Shown: positions 7,659-16,233, counted from the first letter of the stretch. The stretch: DNA of 64,000 nt from Pseudonocardia alaniniphila (GCF_022524485.1 NZ_JAKXMK010000046.1:18167-82166), one strand, 5' to 3'. The notes: generated from the sequence alone by a model not told the origin. Numbers and translations: made by a program.

Positions 7659-8078
7659 GTGACGGAGGTACGGGTCGGTGTCGGCGCAGTGGTGGTGGAC
7701 GACGGGCGGGTGCTCGTGATGCGGCGGGCGGGAGCGCACGGCGCGGGCCTGTGGGGCCTGCCCGGCGGCCACCAGGAGTTCGGCGAGTCCCCGGAGCGCA
7801 CTGCGGTGCGTGAGGTGGCCGAGGAGACCGGCCTCGTCGTCGCTGTCACCCCCCGGCTTGGCTTCACCGACGACCCGATGCCCGACATCGGCCGCCACTA
7901 CGTCACCTTGTTCCTCGCGTGCTCCCGGATCACGGGCGAGCCGCGCCTCATGGAGCCGGAGAAGGCCACCGCGCTGGACTGGCTCACCGTCGACGAGCTG
8001 CGGGCACGCCGGAATGAGCTGTTCGTGCCGCTTCGGCACTGCCTCGACGACGGTTTGCTGGACCTCGAGCGGGTGTGA
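7659..8078 (+). CDS. Nudix hydrolase
   Basis: A 139-residue single-domain Nudix protein. The Nudix box G-x5-E-x7-R-E-x2-E-E-x-G is seen as GGHQEFGESPERTAVREVAEETG around residues 40-62, preceded by the expected strands RVLVMRRAGAHGAGLWGLP. These enzymes hydrolyse nucleoside diphosphates linked to another group; GLWGLPGG plus LEPEK-like spacing resembles the MutT/8-oxo-dGTP or ADP-ribose type, but the substrate cannot be told. The GTG at 7659 is nearly back to back with the divergent peptidase start. It ends 18 bp before the N-acetyltransferase gene, with which it probably forms an operon. Confidence 0.85.
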   Translation: MTEVRVGVGAVVVDDGRVLVMRRAGAHGAGLWGLPGGHQEFGESPERTAVREVAEETGLVVAVTPRLGFTDDPMPDIGRHYVTLFLACSRITGEPRLMEPEKATALDWLTVDELRARRNELFVPLRHCLDDGLLDLERV

Positions 8079-8096
8079 GGGCGCACACTCGGAGGC

Positions 8097-8879
8097 ATGG
8101 ATGTGGACGCCCTCCTCGACCGGATCGGGGCCAAGCCCCCGGCCGCGCCCACGGGCGCGACGCTCTCCGAACTGCACCGCGCCTTCGCCCTGACGATGCC
8201 GTCCGAGGACTACGACATCCACCTCGGCGTGCCGATCTCGCTACACCTTGACGACATCGCCGACAAGATGATCCGCCGCCGGCGCGGGGGCTACTGCTAC
8301 GAGCTCAACGGATTGTTCGCGGGATTCCTGCGTGAGCTGGGCTTCGACGTCACGCTGTTCTCGGCGTTCACCATCGGCGAGGACGGCACCCACGGCCCCG
8401 ACTTCGACCACCTGCGGCTGCTCGTCGACACGTTCGACGGCCTGTTCCTCGCCGACTGCGGCAACGGTGGGAGCTGGATCGACCCCGTGCCGCTGCGGAC
8501 CGGCGTCCACGGTCACGTCCGGCTGCAGCGCGACGGTGACCTGTGGTGGACGTCCGAGCGCCGCCACGACGGCCGCTGGGAGCCGGGCTGGGCCTGGTAC
8601 CCGCGGGCGAGGGAGCTGCCGGAGTTCGGGGAGCGCTCCCGCTACCACGAGCACGACCCGCACTCGTACTTCGTGGCCCGTCGCTTCGCCGTGCTGCCCA
8701 CTCCCGACGGCCGGATCTCGCTGCTCAACGGGGTGTTCTCCGAGATCGACCACGACGTCCGGATCGACCGGAGGGTCGACGCCGACGAGGAGCGGTCGCT
8801 GCTGGCCGAGCGGTTCGAGATCGTGATCGACCGGCCCTGGCGACCCCTCGCGGTCGAGAAGAGCTCGACGGCTTCCTGA
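8097..8879 (+). CDS. nat: Arylamine N-acetyltransferase
   Basis: A 260-residue protein, close to the family's usual 270-280. The NAT catalytic triad is complete: C67 in RRRGGYCYELNG, H105 in DFDHLRLLV and D120 in LADCGNGG. NATs transfer acetyl (or propionyl) groups from acyl-CoA to arylamines, hydrazines or amine intermediates; in mycobacteria NAT also acetylates isoniazid. The N-terminal P-F-E-N element is altered to MPSEDYDIHLG, so substrate preference may differ. The ATG is preceded by GGAGG only 1 nt away, which is too close for a good ribosome site; translational coupling to the Nudix gene is plausible. It is convergent with the GMC oxidoreductase gene (11 bp apart). Confidence 0.88.
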   Translation: MDVDALLDRIGAKPPAAPTGATLSELHRAFALTMPSEDYDIHLGVPISLHLDDIADKMIRRRRGGYCYELNGLFAGFLRELGFDVTLFSAFTIGEDGTHGPDFDHLRLLVDTFDGLFLADCGNGGSWIDPVPLRTGVHGHVRLQRDGDLWWTSERRHDGRWEPGWAWYPRARELPEFGERSRYHEHDPHSYFVARRFAVLPTPDGRISLLNGVFSEIDHDVRIDRRVDADEERSLLAERFEIVIDRPWRPLAVEKSSTAS

Positions 8880-8889
8880 CTCCGGTCCG

Positions 8890-10338
8890 TCAGCGGCGCC
8901 GGAGCAGCTCCGCCGCCTTCTCCCCGATGGCGACGGCGGTGGCGGCCGTCCCGCGGCGCGGCACCACCGGCAGCACCGAGGTGTCCGCCACCCGCAGATC
9001 CGCGACGCCGTGCACGCGCAGCTCGGAGTCCACGACGGGGCCGATCGCGGCGCTTCCGCTGAGGTGCTGGGTGGTGCCGAGGTGAGCGGCGATCCAGCCG
9101 TCCAGCGCGCGGTCGGAGCCGAGGACGTCGCCCGTCGGAGCCGTGCGTGTGCCGAGCCCGGCCCGGAGCATGTCGGCCCCCACGCGGATCGCGTGCCGCA
9201 GGCGGCGCCGGTCGTGCTCCGTGCGCAGGTAGGCGTAGGAGACCTGGGGGCGGGCCCGCGGGTCGGGCGAGGTGAGGGTGATCGTCCCGCGGCTGTCGGG
9301 GCGCTGAAGCGCGCACATCAGGTGCAGGTCGCTCCCGTTCTCGAACGGCCGGACGAACAGCATGACCTCCACGTCACCGGCCGGATCGGCCCCGGCGTCC
9401 AGGTCGAGTGAGGCCTGGACGCACGTCGCGTGCGGGTGGGCGGGCGGGTCGCCGGTGCCGAACGGGAGGTACACGGCGGGATGATCCGACCAGTCCTGGC
9501 CCACGCCCGGCAGATCGCGCGCCACGGCGACGCCCACCGCGCGCAGGTCGTCGGGTGGTCCGATCCCCGACAGCAGCAGCAGTTGGGGCGTCGCGATCGC
9601 GCCCGCGGCGAGCACGACCTCCCCCGCTTCGACCACCGTGCCGTCGTGCAGTTCGACGCCGCGGGCCCGGTCGCCGTCGAGCAGCACGCGCGCCACGGCG
9701 GAGTCAGTGCGCAGCACGAGGTTGGTGCGGGGCTCGCGAAGGTAGGCACGCGCGGTACTCACCCGCACTCCGTCGATGCCGCTGCTGGGCAGGAGCCCGG
9801 CGCCGGGTGGCCCACCCGCGTTCTTGTCGGGTTCAGCGGGGAAGCCGAGACGTCCCGCCGCGGCGAGGAAGCGGGTGGTGGCCGGGTGCGTGAGCTGCGC
9901 TGTCGGCCGCTGCACACGTACCGGTCCGCGGTCACCGTGCCAGGGTGAGCCGGGATGATCCAGGTCGTTCTCGCTGCGGATGTAGTGCGGGAGCAGGTCG
10001 GCCCACGTCCACCCGGGAACACCCCAGCCGTCGGCGTCCGCGGGGGTGGCCCGCAGCCAGCTCGCCCCGTTGATCGCGCTCGACCCCCCGAGCCCGCGGC
10101 CGCGCGGCACCGTGGTGACACGGCCGGGGCGCAGCTGCGCGGGGTAGGCCCAGTTGCTCGGATGCCCCGGCTGGGTCGCGGCCAGCGACCCGACGTCGAG
10201 CAGGTCGGGTGTGGACTCGGCCGGACCTGCCTCCAGCAGCAACACCCGCCGTGCCTGGTCCTCCGTCAACCGGGCAGCCAGAGCGCAACCGGCTGAACCG
10301 GCCCCAACGACCACCACGTCGAACTCCTGCCGGGGCAC
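8890..10338 (-). CDS. GMC-family FAD-dependent oxidoreductase
   Basis: A 482-residue glucose-methanol-choline oxidoreductase. The N-terminus has the FAD ADP-binding motif VVVVGAGSAGCALAARL with LLLEAGP, followed by the GMC signature 1 (RGRGLGGSSAINGASWLRA) and signature 2 (GAIATPQLLLLSGIG). The C-terminal catalytic region reads TQHLSGSAAIGPVVD, so the usual SGTCRMG is altered, while the second active-site region RVADTSVLPVVPRRGT retains no obvious Asn/His pair, having Arg-Arg where many members have Asn. Substrate is unknown; alcohol oxidation is the family reaction. GTG at 10336-10338 was chosen because FAD-fold homology starts there and a longer start would overlap the divergent aminopeptidase gene. 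Confidence 0.82.
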   Translation of the reverse strand: MPRQEFDVVVVGAGSAGCALAARLTEDQARRVLLLEAGPAESTPDLLDVGSLAATQPGHPSNWAYPAQLRPGRVTTVPRGRGLGGSSAINGASWLRATPADADGWGVPGWTWADLLPHYIRSENDLDHPGSPWHGDRGPVRVQRPTAQLTHPATTRFLAAAGRLGFPAEPDKNAGGPPGAGLLPSSGIDGVRVSTARAYLREPRTNLVLRTDSAVARVLLDGDRARGVELHDGTVVEAGEVVLAAGAIATPQLLLLSGIGPPDDLRAVGVAVARDLPGVGQDWSDHPAVYLPFGTGDPPAHPHATCVQASLDLDAGADPAGDVEVMLFVRPFENGSDLHLMCALQRPDSRGTITLTSPDPRARPQVSYAYLRTEHDRRRLRHAIRVGADMLRAGLGTRTAPTGDVLGSDRALDGWIAAHLGTTQHLSGSAAIGPVVDSELRVHGVADLRVADTSVLPVVPRRGTAATAVAIGEKAAELLRRR

Positions 10339-10357
10339 GTGGGAGAGGATGCACCCG

Positions 10358-11632
10358 ATGACGGATCTCGCGCAGGACCTCGCCGACTTCATCGCAGCCG
10401 CGCCCACCCCGTACCACGCCGTGGCCCAGGGTGTCAGACGCCTCTCCGCCGCCGGGTTCACCGAGCAGCCCGAGGCGGGCCCGTGGGACGACCGCCCCGG
10501 CGGCCGCTACCTCGTGCGGGACGGCACGCTGCTCGCCTGGTTCGTGCCTGAGTCCGTCCGGCCCGGCACCCCGATGCGCATCTTCGCGGCGCACACCGAC
10601 TCGCCGACGCTCAAGGTCAAGCCGCGCCCCGACATGGGAGCGGGCGGCTGGCGGCAGGTTGCCGTGGAGGTGTACGGCGGGGCGCTGTGGAACTCGTGGC
10701 TCGACCGGGACCTCGGCCTGGCCGGCCGGCTCGCGCTCTACGACGGCACCAGCGTGCTCGTGGACATCCACCGGCCGCTGCTGCGGGTGCCGCAGCTGGC
10801 CATCCACCTCGACCGCCAGGTCAACCAGGGCCTCACCCTCGACGCCCAGCAGCACCTGCAGCCCGTCTGGGGCCTCGGCTCGCCCTCCGACGGCGACTTG
10901 ATCGAGTTCCTGGCAGGCGAGGTCGGCGTCGACCCTGACGAGGTGGCGGCACACGACCTCGTCGTGCACGACGTCAATCCGCCCGCGCTGCTCGGCGAGG
11001 AGGAGGACCTGCTGGCCGCACCCCGGCTGGACAACCTCGCCTCCGTGCACGCCGGCCTCGGCGCGCTCCTCGCGGCGTCGGACGACGTCGCCGCCTCCGA
11101 CCGCCCGGCCGTGATCCCGGTGTTCGTCGGCTTCGACCACGAGGAGATCGGCAGCGGCTCGGCCAGCGGTGCGTCCGGCCCTCTGCTGGAGACGGTGCTG
11201 ACGCGGCTCGCCGGTGGCTTCGACGCCCGCGGCACCGCGTTCGCGATGTCGCGCTGTCTCTCCGTGGACGTGACGCACGCGGCGCACCCGAACTACCTCG
11301 GCCATTACGACCCCACCCACCGGTCGCTGCCGAACTGCGGCCCGGCGCTGAAGGTCAACGCCAACCAGCGCTACGCCACCGACGCCCTGGGCGCGGCCGC
11401 CTGGCACCGCGCCTGCCGGGACGCGGACGTGCCCACCCAGTTCTTCGTCGGGAAGAACACGGTGCCGTGCGGCACCACCGTCGGGCCGCTCCTGGCCACC
11501 CGTCTCGGGATTCGGACCGTCGACGTCGGGATCCCGGTGCTGTCGATGCACTCGGCCCGGGAGCTGTGCGGGGTGCGCGACCCCGGCCACCTCGCCGCTG
11601 CGGCCACGGCGTTCCTCACCGACCCGGCGTGA
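10358..11632 (+). CDS. apeB: M18 family aminopeptidase
   Basis: A 424-residue aspartyl-aminopeptidase-like enzyme. Expected metal and catalytic elements are present: FAAHTDSPTLKVKP near residue 80, PRLDNLASVHA near 228, FVGFDHEEIGSGS near 260, and a C-terminal MHSARELCG near 395. M18 peptidases use two zinc ions and remove N-terminal residues, often acidic ones, in the cytoplasm. The ATG at 10358 has GGGAGAGGA about 8 nt upstream; an in-frame ATG at 10349 is less well placed. It is divergent from the GMC gene with only 19 bp between starts, and its last 17 bp overlap the convergent hydrolase gene. Confidence 0.9.
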   Translation: MTDLAQDLADFIAAAPTPYHAVAQGVRRLSAAGFTEQPEAGPWDDRPGGRYLVRDGTLLAWFVPESVRPGTPMRIFAAHTDSPTLKVKPRPDMGAGGWRQVAVEVYGGALWNSWLDRDLGLAGRLALYDGTSVLVDIHRPLLRVPQLAIHLDRQVNQGLTLDAQQHLQPVWGLGSPSDGDLIEFLAGEVGVDPDEVAAHDLVVHDVNPPALLGEEEDLLAAPRLDNLASVHAGLGALLAASDDVAASDRPAVIPVFVGFDHEEIGSGSASGASGPLLETVLTRLAGGFDARGTAFAMSRCLSVDVTHAAHPNYLGHYDPTHRSLPNCGPALKVNANQRYATDALGAAAWHRACRDADVPTQFFVGKNTVPCGTTVGPLLATRLGIRTVDVGIPVLSMHSARELCGVRDPGHLAAAATAFLTDPA

Positions 11633-12470
11633 CGCTCCCTTCCTGCGTCAGCACCGTGGCGAGCCGGGACGCGAACTCTGCGGGGTGCGTCGCGTATCCC
11701 ACGTGCCCACCGGGGAAGTCGACGACCCCGAGTCCCAGCCGCTCGGCGAGCACGAGATTCGGCCGGTAGGGCATGTGCTCTCGCGATTGCGCTCCCCCTG
11801 CGAGCACGATCCGGTCTGCGACCGCGGCGAGCGCATCCGGATCGGGGTCGTAGCGGGGGTAGGAGCGCAGTTCGTGCTCCAGCCAGAACGTCGCGTTCGG
11901 CTCGGCCCGCGCCATCATCTCGGCGACGGGCGGCGGAAGCTCCACACCGGGCGGCGGCCCGCTGCCGCCCACCCCGACCGCCACGCCGAACCGCTGCATC
12001 GCCGGCCACACACCTTCGGCGCGGTAGGTCGCGTACACGTCGTCGAATAAGGCACGCCAGTCGGCTCCGTCCGGCAGCAGCCCGGTGATCGGCGGTTCGT
12101 GCGCAACTGCGGTGGCGACGAGATCGGGGTGCCGTGCCATGAGTTCCAGCACGACGATCGCCCCGGAACTACTTCCGGACACGTGAGCGGGAGCGCCACC
12201 GAGATGGTCGATCAGTCGGCACGCGTCGTCGACGTCGGTGGCGATGCGGGTGTCGTCGTCCACCGGGCCGGACACGGGGCTGCGGACAAAGCCGCGCCGA
12301 TCGTAGGTGGCCACGGTGAATCGGTCGGCGAGTGCAGCGGCGACGCCGCCGTAGATCGTCGAATCCCCGTTTCCGCCGACGACGAACAGCAGCAGCGGGC
12401 CGTTCCCACGGGTCTCGAGGTGCAGCCGGGCGCCCGGCACGTCGAATGCGTGGATCCCGGGTTCGGTCAC
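11616..12470 (-). CDS. Alpha/beta hydrolase
   Basis: A 284-residue alpha/beta hydrolase. Visible parts are the oxyanion strand LLLFVVGGNGDSTIYGG, the nucleophile elbow VSGSSSGAIVVLEL (Ser about residue 104), a Pro-rich cap region around 170-190 and the C-terminal His in FPGGHVGYATHP. It resembles actinobacterial hydrolases of unknown substrate. GTG at 12468-12470 is preferred because AAGG lies 9 nt before it and the domain begins directly afterwards; ATGs at 12491 and 12530 are possible. The 3' end overlaps apeB by 17 bp tail to tail, so the two mRNAs would be complementary at their ends. Confidence 0.8.
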   Translation of the reverse strand: MTEPGIHAFDVPGARLHLETRGNGPLLLFVVGGNGDSTIYGGVAAALADRFTVATYDRRGFVRSPVSGPVDDDTRIATDVDDACRLIDHLGGAPAHVSGSSSGAIVVLELMARHPDLVATAVAHEPPITGLLPDGADWRALFDDVYATYRAEGVWPAMQRFGVAVGVGGSGPPPGVELPPPVAEMMARAEPNATFWLEHELRSYPRYDPDPDALAAVADRIVLAGGAQSREHMPYRPNLVLAERLGLGVVDFPGGHVGYATHPAEFASRLATVLTQEGSVTPGR

Positions 12471-12543
12471 GTCGCGACCTTGGCACGACATGATGCGCCC
12501 GAGAAGACCGACGATCAGTTGGGCGCTCATGCCGTCGCGCCCG

Positions 12544-12549
12544 TACCGT
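12544..12549 (+). promoter_or_regulatory. Putative -10 box (TACCGT) for the ankyrin gene
   Basis: TACCGT ends 7 nt before the ATG at 12557. The 86-bp gap to the divergent hydrolase start would hold both promoters. Confidence 0.35.
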
Positions 12550-12556
12550 GTAGCGG

Positions 12557-12979
12557 ATGCAACCGGAGCAACCCAATATCGCGGGTGGCCTGGACGCCGA
12601 GACGCTGGCGTTCGCGCACCGGATGTTCGATCTTGCGCGTGAAGGTCACACCGCCGAGCTGATTGCCCATGTCGACGCCGGGCTGCCGGCCAATCTCACG
12701 AACGACAACGGTGACACCCTGTTGATACTCGCCGCCTACCACGGACACTCGGACACGGTCACAGCGTTGCTGGAACGCGGCGCCGACCCCGCCCGCCTCA
12801 ACGACCGCGGCCAGACAGCGCTCGCCGCCGCCACGTTCCACCGCTGCGCCGAGAGCGTCACCGCCCTCCTCGGCGCGGGAGCCGACCCCGAGCAGGGCAG
12901 CCAGTCGGCCCTCGCCACTGCCACCTTCTTCGATCTCCCCGACATGCTGGAGCTCCTGCAGCGGAGACAACAGTCGTGA
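12557..12979 (+). CDS. Ankyrin repeat protein
   Basis: A 140-residue protein made mainly of three ankyrin repeats. The consensus is clear in NDNGDTLLILAAYHGHSDTV, LLERGADPARLNDRGQTALA and LLGAGADPEQ. The N-terminal ~25 residues form a helix rather than a repeat. Ankyrin repeats bind other proteins; in actinobacteria similar short proteins are often next to catalase genes, but no catalase is here. The stop codon overlaps the start of the following gene by 4 bp, so the two are translationally coupled and their products may act together. Confidence 0.85.
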   Translation: MQPEQPNIAGGLDAETLAFAHRMFDLAREGHTAELIAHVDAGLPANLTNDNGDTLLILAAYHGHSDTVTALLERGADPARLNDRGQTALAAATFHRCAESVTALLGAGADPEQGSQSALATATFFDLPDMLELLQRRQQS

Positions 12980-13287
12980 CGGCCGAGGAAGCGTCTCTGG
13001 CGGGCGAGCGCAACGTCTACTGGTTCGTCGGCGGCCCGCTGGACGGGCGCGTGCACACCCGCGAGCCATCCGAACCGGCGCCCTGCACCGTCCGCTACAC
13101 CCATCTGCACGACGGACCGAAGATCGTGCACCACTACGACCTGCACGAAGTGGCCGGGCACGGTGGCGAATACCGGCTGCGGCGCCCCCAGGCAGGTGAC
13201 AGCGGCGGCGACGACGTCAAGGATGGCGTCGACGACGGTGAGGACTACGACGGCGATCCGCGCGACCCTGCCGGCGACACGGGCTGA
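12976..13287 (+). CDS. Hypothetical protein with an acidic tail
   Basis: A 103-residue protein starting at a GTG within the GTGA overlap with the ankyrin gene. Residues 1-75 contain VYWFVGGPLDGRVHTRE and YTHLHDGPKIVHHYDLHEV, a small beta-rich domain resembling short proteins with a GGP.DG motif of unknown role. Residues 76-103 are mostly Asp and Gly (DSGGDDVKDGVDDGEDYDGD), a possibly disordered or cation-binding tail. I do not recognise a function. Coupling to the ankyrin gene suggests a shared role. Confidence 0.65.
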   Translation: MTAEEASLAGERNVYWFVGGPLDGRVHTREPSEPAPCTVRYTHLHDGPKIVHHYDLHEVAGHGGEYRLRRPQAGDSGGDDVKDGVDDGEDYDGDPRDPAGDTG

Positions 13288-13389
13288 GGTCCCCTCAGGT
13301 GATCGGGTCGCGACAACGCGCCGATCATGTTGTGCTGGGGACGTCGCGGCACGGGGCTGCCGCCCGCACCCGCCGGCGAAGGAGGCGAC

Positions 13390-14250
13390 GTGGCCGAGGA
13401 GCCGCAGGACTACGGGTTGTTCGGGCCCGACTCCGTGACGTGGCGCGTGCACCTCGAACCGGTGCTCTGGGTCGGCGGATTCCGGGCGCTGCTGCTGCAG
13501 TCGCTGCATCCCCGCGTGATGCGCGGGACCTATCAGAACTCGGCGCTGTTCGACCCGCGCAAGGCGTGGTCGAGGTTCCAGCGCACCGTGGAGTTCGTCG
13601 GCGTCCGGACGTTCGGCACGACCGCCGCCGTGGAGGCCGCGGCCGCCCGCGTGCGCAGGCTGCACGCCTCGCTGCGCGGCCACGACCCCGTGACCGGGGC
13701 GACGTTCCGGATCGACGAGCCGTCAGGGCTGCTCTGGGTGCATTCCACGGAGATCGACTCGTACGCCGACATCGCACGCCGGGCCGGGATCATCGACGAC
13801 CAGCAGGTCGACCAGTACTTCGCCGAGAGCGTCCGGGCCGCCCGCGTCGTGGGGCTGCCGGCCGCCCCGGCGTCACGGATCGAGATGCGGACCTACATCG
13901 AGAGCATGCGTCCCGAGCTCGGGCTCACCGACGAGGCCCGCCACGCCGTGGGCAACATGTTCGCCCCGAAGGGCGGCGCGGCCCCGACCGTCGTGACGAA
14001 GCTGGCCGTCCCGGCCATCGCCTCGCTCGCCCTCGCGTCCCTGCCCCGCTGGGCGCGCCGCATGTACGGACTCCCGGGTGTGCCGACCACCGATCTCGGC
14101 GCCACCCTCACCCTGCGGACGCTGCGCACGGCCACCCACCTGCTGCCCGACATGCCGGCACCGCCGGAGATCCAACGGGCGCGCCGGCTGGTCCACGGCC
14201 GGGACGATGTATCAGAACGGCCGCATTCCTCTCTTGCCACTGGTGGGTAG
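13390..14250 (+). CDS. Oxygenase MpaB-like (DUF2236) protein
   Basis: A 286-residue protein of the DUF2236 family, which includes the fungal mycophenolic-acid oxygenase MpaB and the latex-clearing protein Lcp. Typical stretches are LLLQSLHPRVMRG near residue 38, ARVRRLHASLRG near 95 and LLWVHSTEIDSY near 117; the His residues in these motifs (H41, H98, H119) are the candidate haem or metal ligands. Members catalyse or are thought to catalyse oxidations, but most actinobacterial paralogues are uncharacterised. The start GTG at 13390 follows GAAGGAGG by 5 nt; the frame upstream is unlikely to be translated. It faces the FAD monooxygenase gene across a hairpin that includes its own stop codon. 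Confidence 0.82.
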   Translation: MAEEPQDYGLFGPDSVTWRVHLEPVLWVGGFRALLLQSLHPRVMRGTYQNSALFDPRKAWSRFQRTVEFVGVRTFGTTAAVEAAAARVRRLHASLRGHDPVTGATFRIDEPSGLLWVHSTEIDSYADIARRAGIIDDQQVDQYFAESVRAARVVGLPAAPASRIEMRTYIESMRPELGLTDEARHAVGNMFAPKGGAAPTVVTKLAVPAIASLALASLPRWARRMYGLPGVPTTDLGATLTLRTLRTATHLLPDMPAPPEIQRARRLVHGRDDVSERPHSSLATGG

Positions 14251-14276
14251 CGGCACCGGGGGCGCCGCTACCCACC
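14242..14276. terminator. Perfect 13-bp hairpin terminator between convergent genes
   Basis: GGTGGGTAGCGGC (14242-14254) pairs with GCCGCTACCCACC (14264-14276). The stem includes the TAG stop of the MpaB-like gene and lies 11 bp from the end of the convergent monooxygenase gene. Confidence 0.7.
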
Positions 14277-14286
14277 CCTGTGGGCC

Positions 14287-16101
14287 TCAGGACAGGTGGT
14301 GCACCTCCTGAAGCCCGTACACGGGCGTCGGGATGCCTTCGTGGCGCGCCTTCAGCTGCAGGGCCAGATAGAGCGAGTAATGGCGGGACTGGTGCAGGTT
14401 GCCGCCGTGGAACCACAGCCCCTCCTGCTGGGTGGGCTTCCACATGTTGCGCTGCTCGCCCTCCCACGGCCCGGGGTCCTTGGTGGTGGCGGAGCCCAGA
14501 CCCCAGACCTTGCCGACCTTGTCGGCCACTTCCTGGCTGATCAGGTCGGCGGCCCAGCCGTTCATCGAGCCGTAGCCGGTGGCGTAGACCACGAGATCTG
14601 CGGGCAGCTCGGTGCCGTCGTCGAGCACCACGGCGTCCTCCGTCAGCTCACGGACCGTGCCACGCACGAGCTTGATGTCCCCGTTCGCGACGAGGTCACC
14701 CGCGCCGACGTCGATGTAGTAGCCCGAGCCGCGCCGCAGGTACTTCATGAACAGGCCCGACTCGTCGTCACCGAAGTCGAGCCAGAAGCCTGCCTTCTCC
14801 AGCCGCTCGTAGAAGTCGGCGTCGCGCTCGCGGATCGCGTCGTAGATCGGCTTCTGGAACTCGTGCATGATCCGGTACGGCAGCGACGCGAAGATCATGT
14901 CCGCCTTCTGCGTCGTGATCCCGCCCGCCACCGCCCGCTCGGAGTACAGGTCGGCCAGCCCCAGCTCCATCAGCGAGTCGGACTTCACGATGTGCGTCGA
15001 CGAGCGCTGCACCATCGTCACATCGGTGCCGTGCTCCCACAGCGCCGCGCAGATGTCGTGAGCCGAGTTGTTCGAGCCGATCACCACCACGCGCTTGCCC
15101 GCGTAGGCATCCGGCCCGGGGTGCTGGGAGCTGTGGTGCTGATCGCCGCGGAAGCGGTCCTGGCCGGGGAGGGTGGGCACGTTCGCCTTGCCGGACATGC
15201 CGGTGGCCAGCACGAGCTGCTTGGGGTGCAGCACCACCTGCTCGCCTGCCCGGTCGAGCACCACGGTCCACTCGCCGGCCGCCTCGTCGTAGGACGCGCT
15301 GGTGGCGGTCGTGGAGGACCAGTAGTTGATCTCCATGACCTTCGTGTACATCTCCAGCCAGTCGCCGATCTTGTCCTTCGGCGAGAAGACCGGCCAGTTC
15401 TTCGGGAAGTCGATGTAGGGCAGGTGGTCGTACCAGACCGGGTCGTGCAGGCAGAGCGATTTGTAGCGGCTGCGCCACTGGTCGCCCGGACGTGGGTGGC
15501 GGTCCACCACCACGTGCGGGATCCCCAGCTGCCGTAACCGCGCGCCCAGCGCGATCCCGCCCTGACCGCCCCCGACGACCACCACATAGGGCTCGGTGGT
15601 GCGGCCCATCTCGGCCTGCTCCGCCTCGCGGGCCTCCTTCCAGGAGATCCGGTCGCGGTGGGCCCCGTGCTCCACACCCATGGGCCGCTGTTCGCCCTGG
15701 GGCTCCTCGTGGCCCTTCAGCTCGTAGAGCGTGGTGAGGAAGGTCCACGCCCCCTCCTCGACCAGCCGCAGATGCCCCCGGCCACGCCCGACGGCCGTCT
15801 CGAACTCCAGCCACGCCTCGACGACGCCGCCGGCCTCCGTCGGCTCCTCGGTCGTACGGAAACCCCGGGGGTCGGTGCGCTCGAGCGTGGTCCGCAGCAG
15901 CTCCGCCACACCCTCGCGGCCCTCGACCGTGGTGATGTTCCAGGTGAACGCGATGAGGTCGCGCCAGAACGAGGTGGTCGCGAACAACCCGGCCGCGCGC
16001 TCGGCGTCCCGCGCGGCCAGCGCCGCTTCGAAGTCCGCCAGCCACGTGTCGACACGTTCACGCGCCGTCGTGCCGGACGCCGGTTCGAGCGTCTGCGTCA
16101 T
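14287..16101 (-). CDS. FAD/NAD(P)-dependent monooxygenase with an N-terminal NTF2-like domain
   Basis: A 604-residue two-part protein. Residues 1-140 form an NTF2/SnoaL-like domain (LADFEAALAARDAERAAGLF, FWRDLIAFTWNITTVEG). From about 170 there is a flavin monooxygenase fold: FAD motif YVVVVGGGQGGIALGARL, the DQWRSRYKSLCLHDP element typical of flavin-containing monooxygenases, a second nucleotide motif RVVVIGSNNSAHDICAAL for NADPH, and LVVYATGYGSMNGW near the end. It likely hydroxylates or oxidises a small organic molecule. The ATG at 16099-16101 has GGGAG 6 nt upstream. It is divergent from a GAF-type regulator, which probably controls it through the repeats between them. Confidence 0.87.
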   Translation of the reverse strand: MTQTLEPASGTTARERVDTWLADFEAALAARDAERAAGLFATTSFWRDLIAFTWNITTVEGREGVAELLRTTLERTDPRGFRTTEEPTEAGGVVEAWLEFETAVGRGRGHLRLVEEGAWTFLTTLYELKGHEEPQGEQRPMGVEHGAHRDRISWKEAREAEQAEMGRTTEPYVVVVGGGQGGIALGARLRQLGIPHVVVDRHPRPGDQWRSRYKSLCLHDPVWYDHLPYIDFPKNWPVFSPKDKIGDWLEMYTKVMEINYWSSTTATSASYDEAAGEWTVVLDRAGEQVVLHPKQLVLATGMSGKANVPTLPGQDRFRGDQHHSSQHPGPDAYAGKRVVVIGSNNSAHDICAALWEHGTDVTMVQRSSTHIVKSDSLMELGLADLYSERAVAGGITTQKADMIFASLPYRIMHEFQKPIYDAIRERDADFYERLEKAGFWLDFGDDESGLFMKYLRRGSGYYIDVGAGDLVANGDIKLVRGTVRELTEDAVVLDDGTELPADLVVYATGYGSMNGWAADLISQEVADKVGKVWGLGSATTKDPGPWEGEQRNMWKPTQQEGLWFHGGNLHQSRHYSLYLALQLKARHEGIPTPVYGLQEVHHLS

Positions 16102-16181
16102 TCTCGCTCCCCGTGGTCGTGCGCCCTCCTCGTCGACGGCGCCCTGGTTCGCAGGAAACACGGCGACGGAGCAACACAGCA

Positions 16182-16233
16182 GGGTTGCAAGGGGTTGCAA
16201 CGGTCCCTTGTGCCCCGTATCGCGCGGGTTGCA
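16182..16233. promoter_or_regulatory. Repeated GGGTTGCA(A) sites in the divergent promoter region
   Basis: GGGTTGCAA occurs at 16182-16190 and again at 16192-16200, exactly 10 bp (one helical turn) apart, with a third GGGTTGCA at 16226-16233. The core TTGCAA is itself a palindrome. The position between the monooxygenase and GAF regulator genes suggests operator sites. Confidence 0.5.

Noticed and set aside
7653..8222. N-terminal extension of the M3 peptidase
   Set aside because: It would overlap the Nudix and N-acetyltransferase genes, has no family similarity, and the peptidase homology starts after 7652.
8890..10338. Assignment of the first GMC oxidoreductase as mycofactocin MftG
   Set aside because: No mftA-F genes are present and the active-site region does not resemble the MftG pattern I remember.
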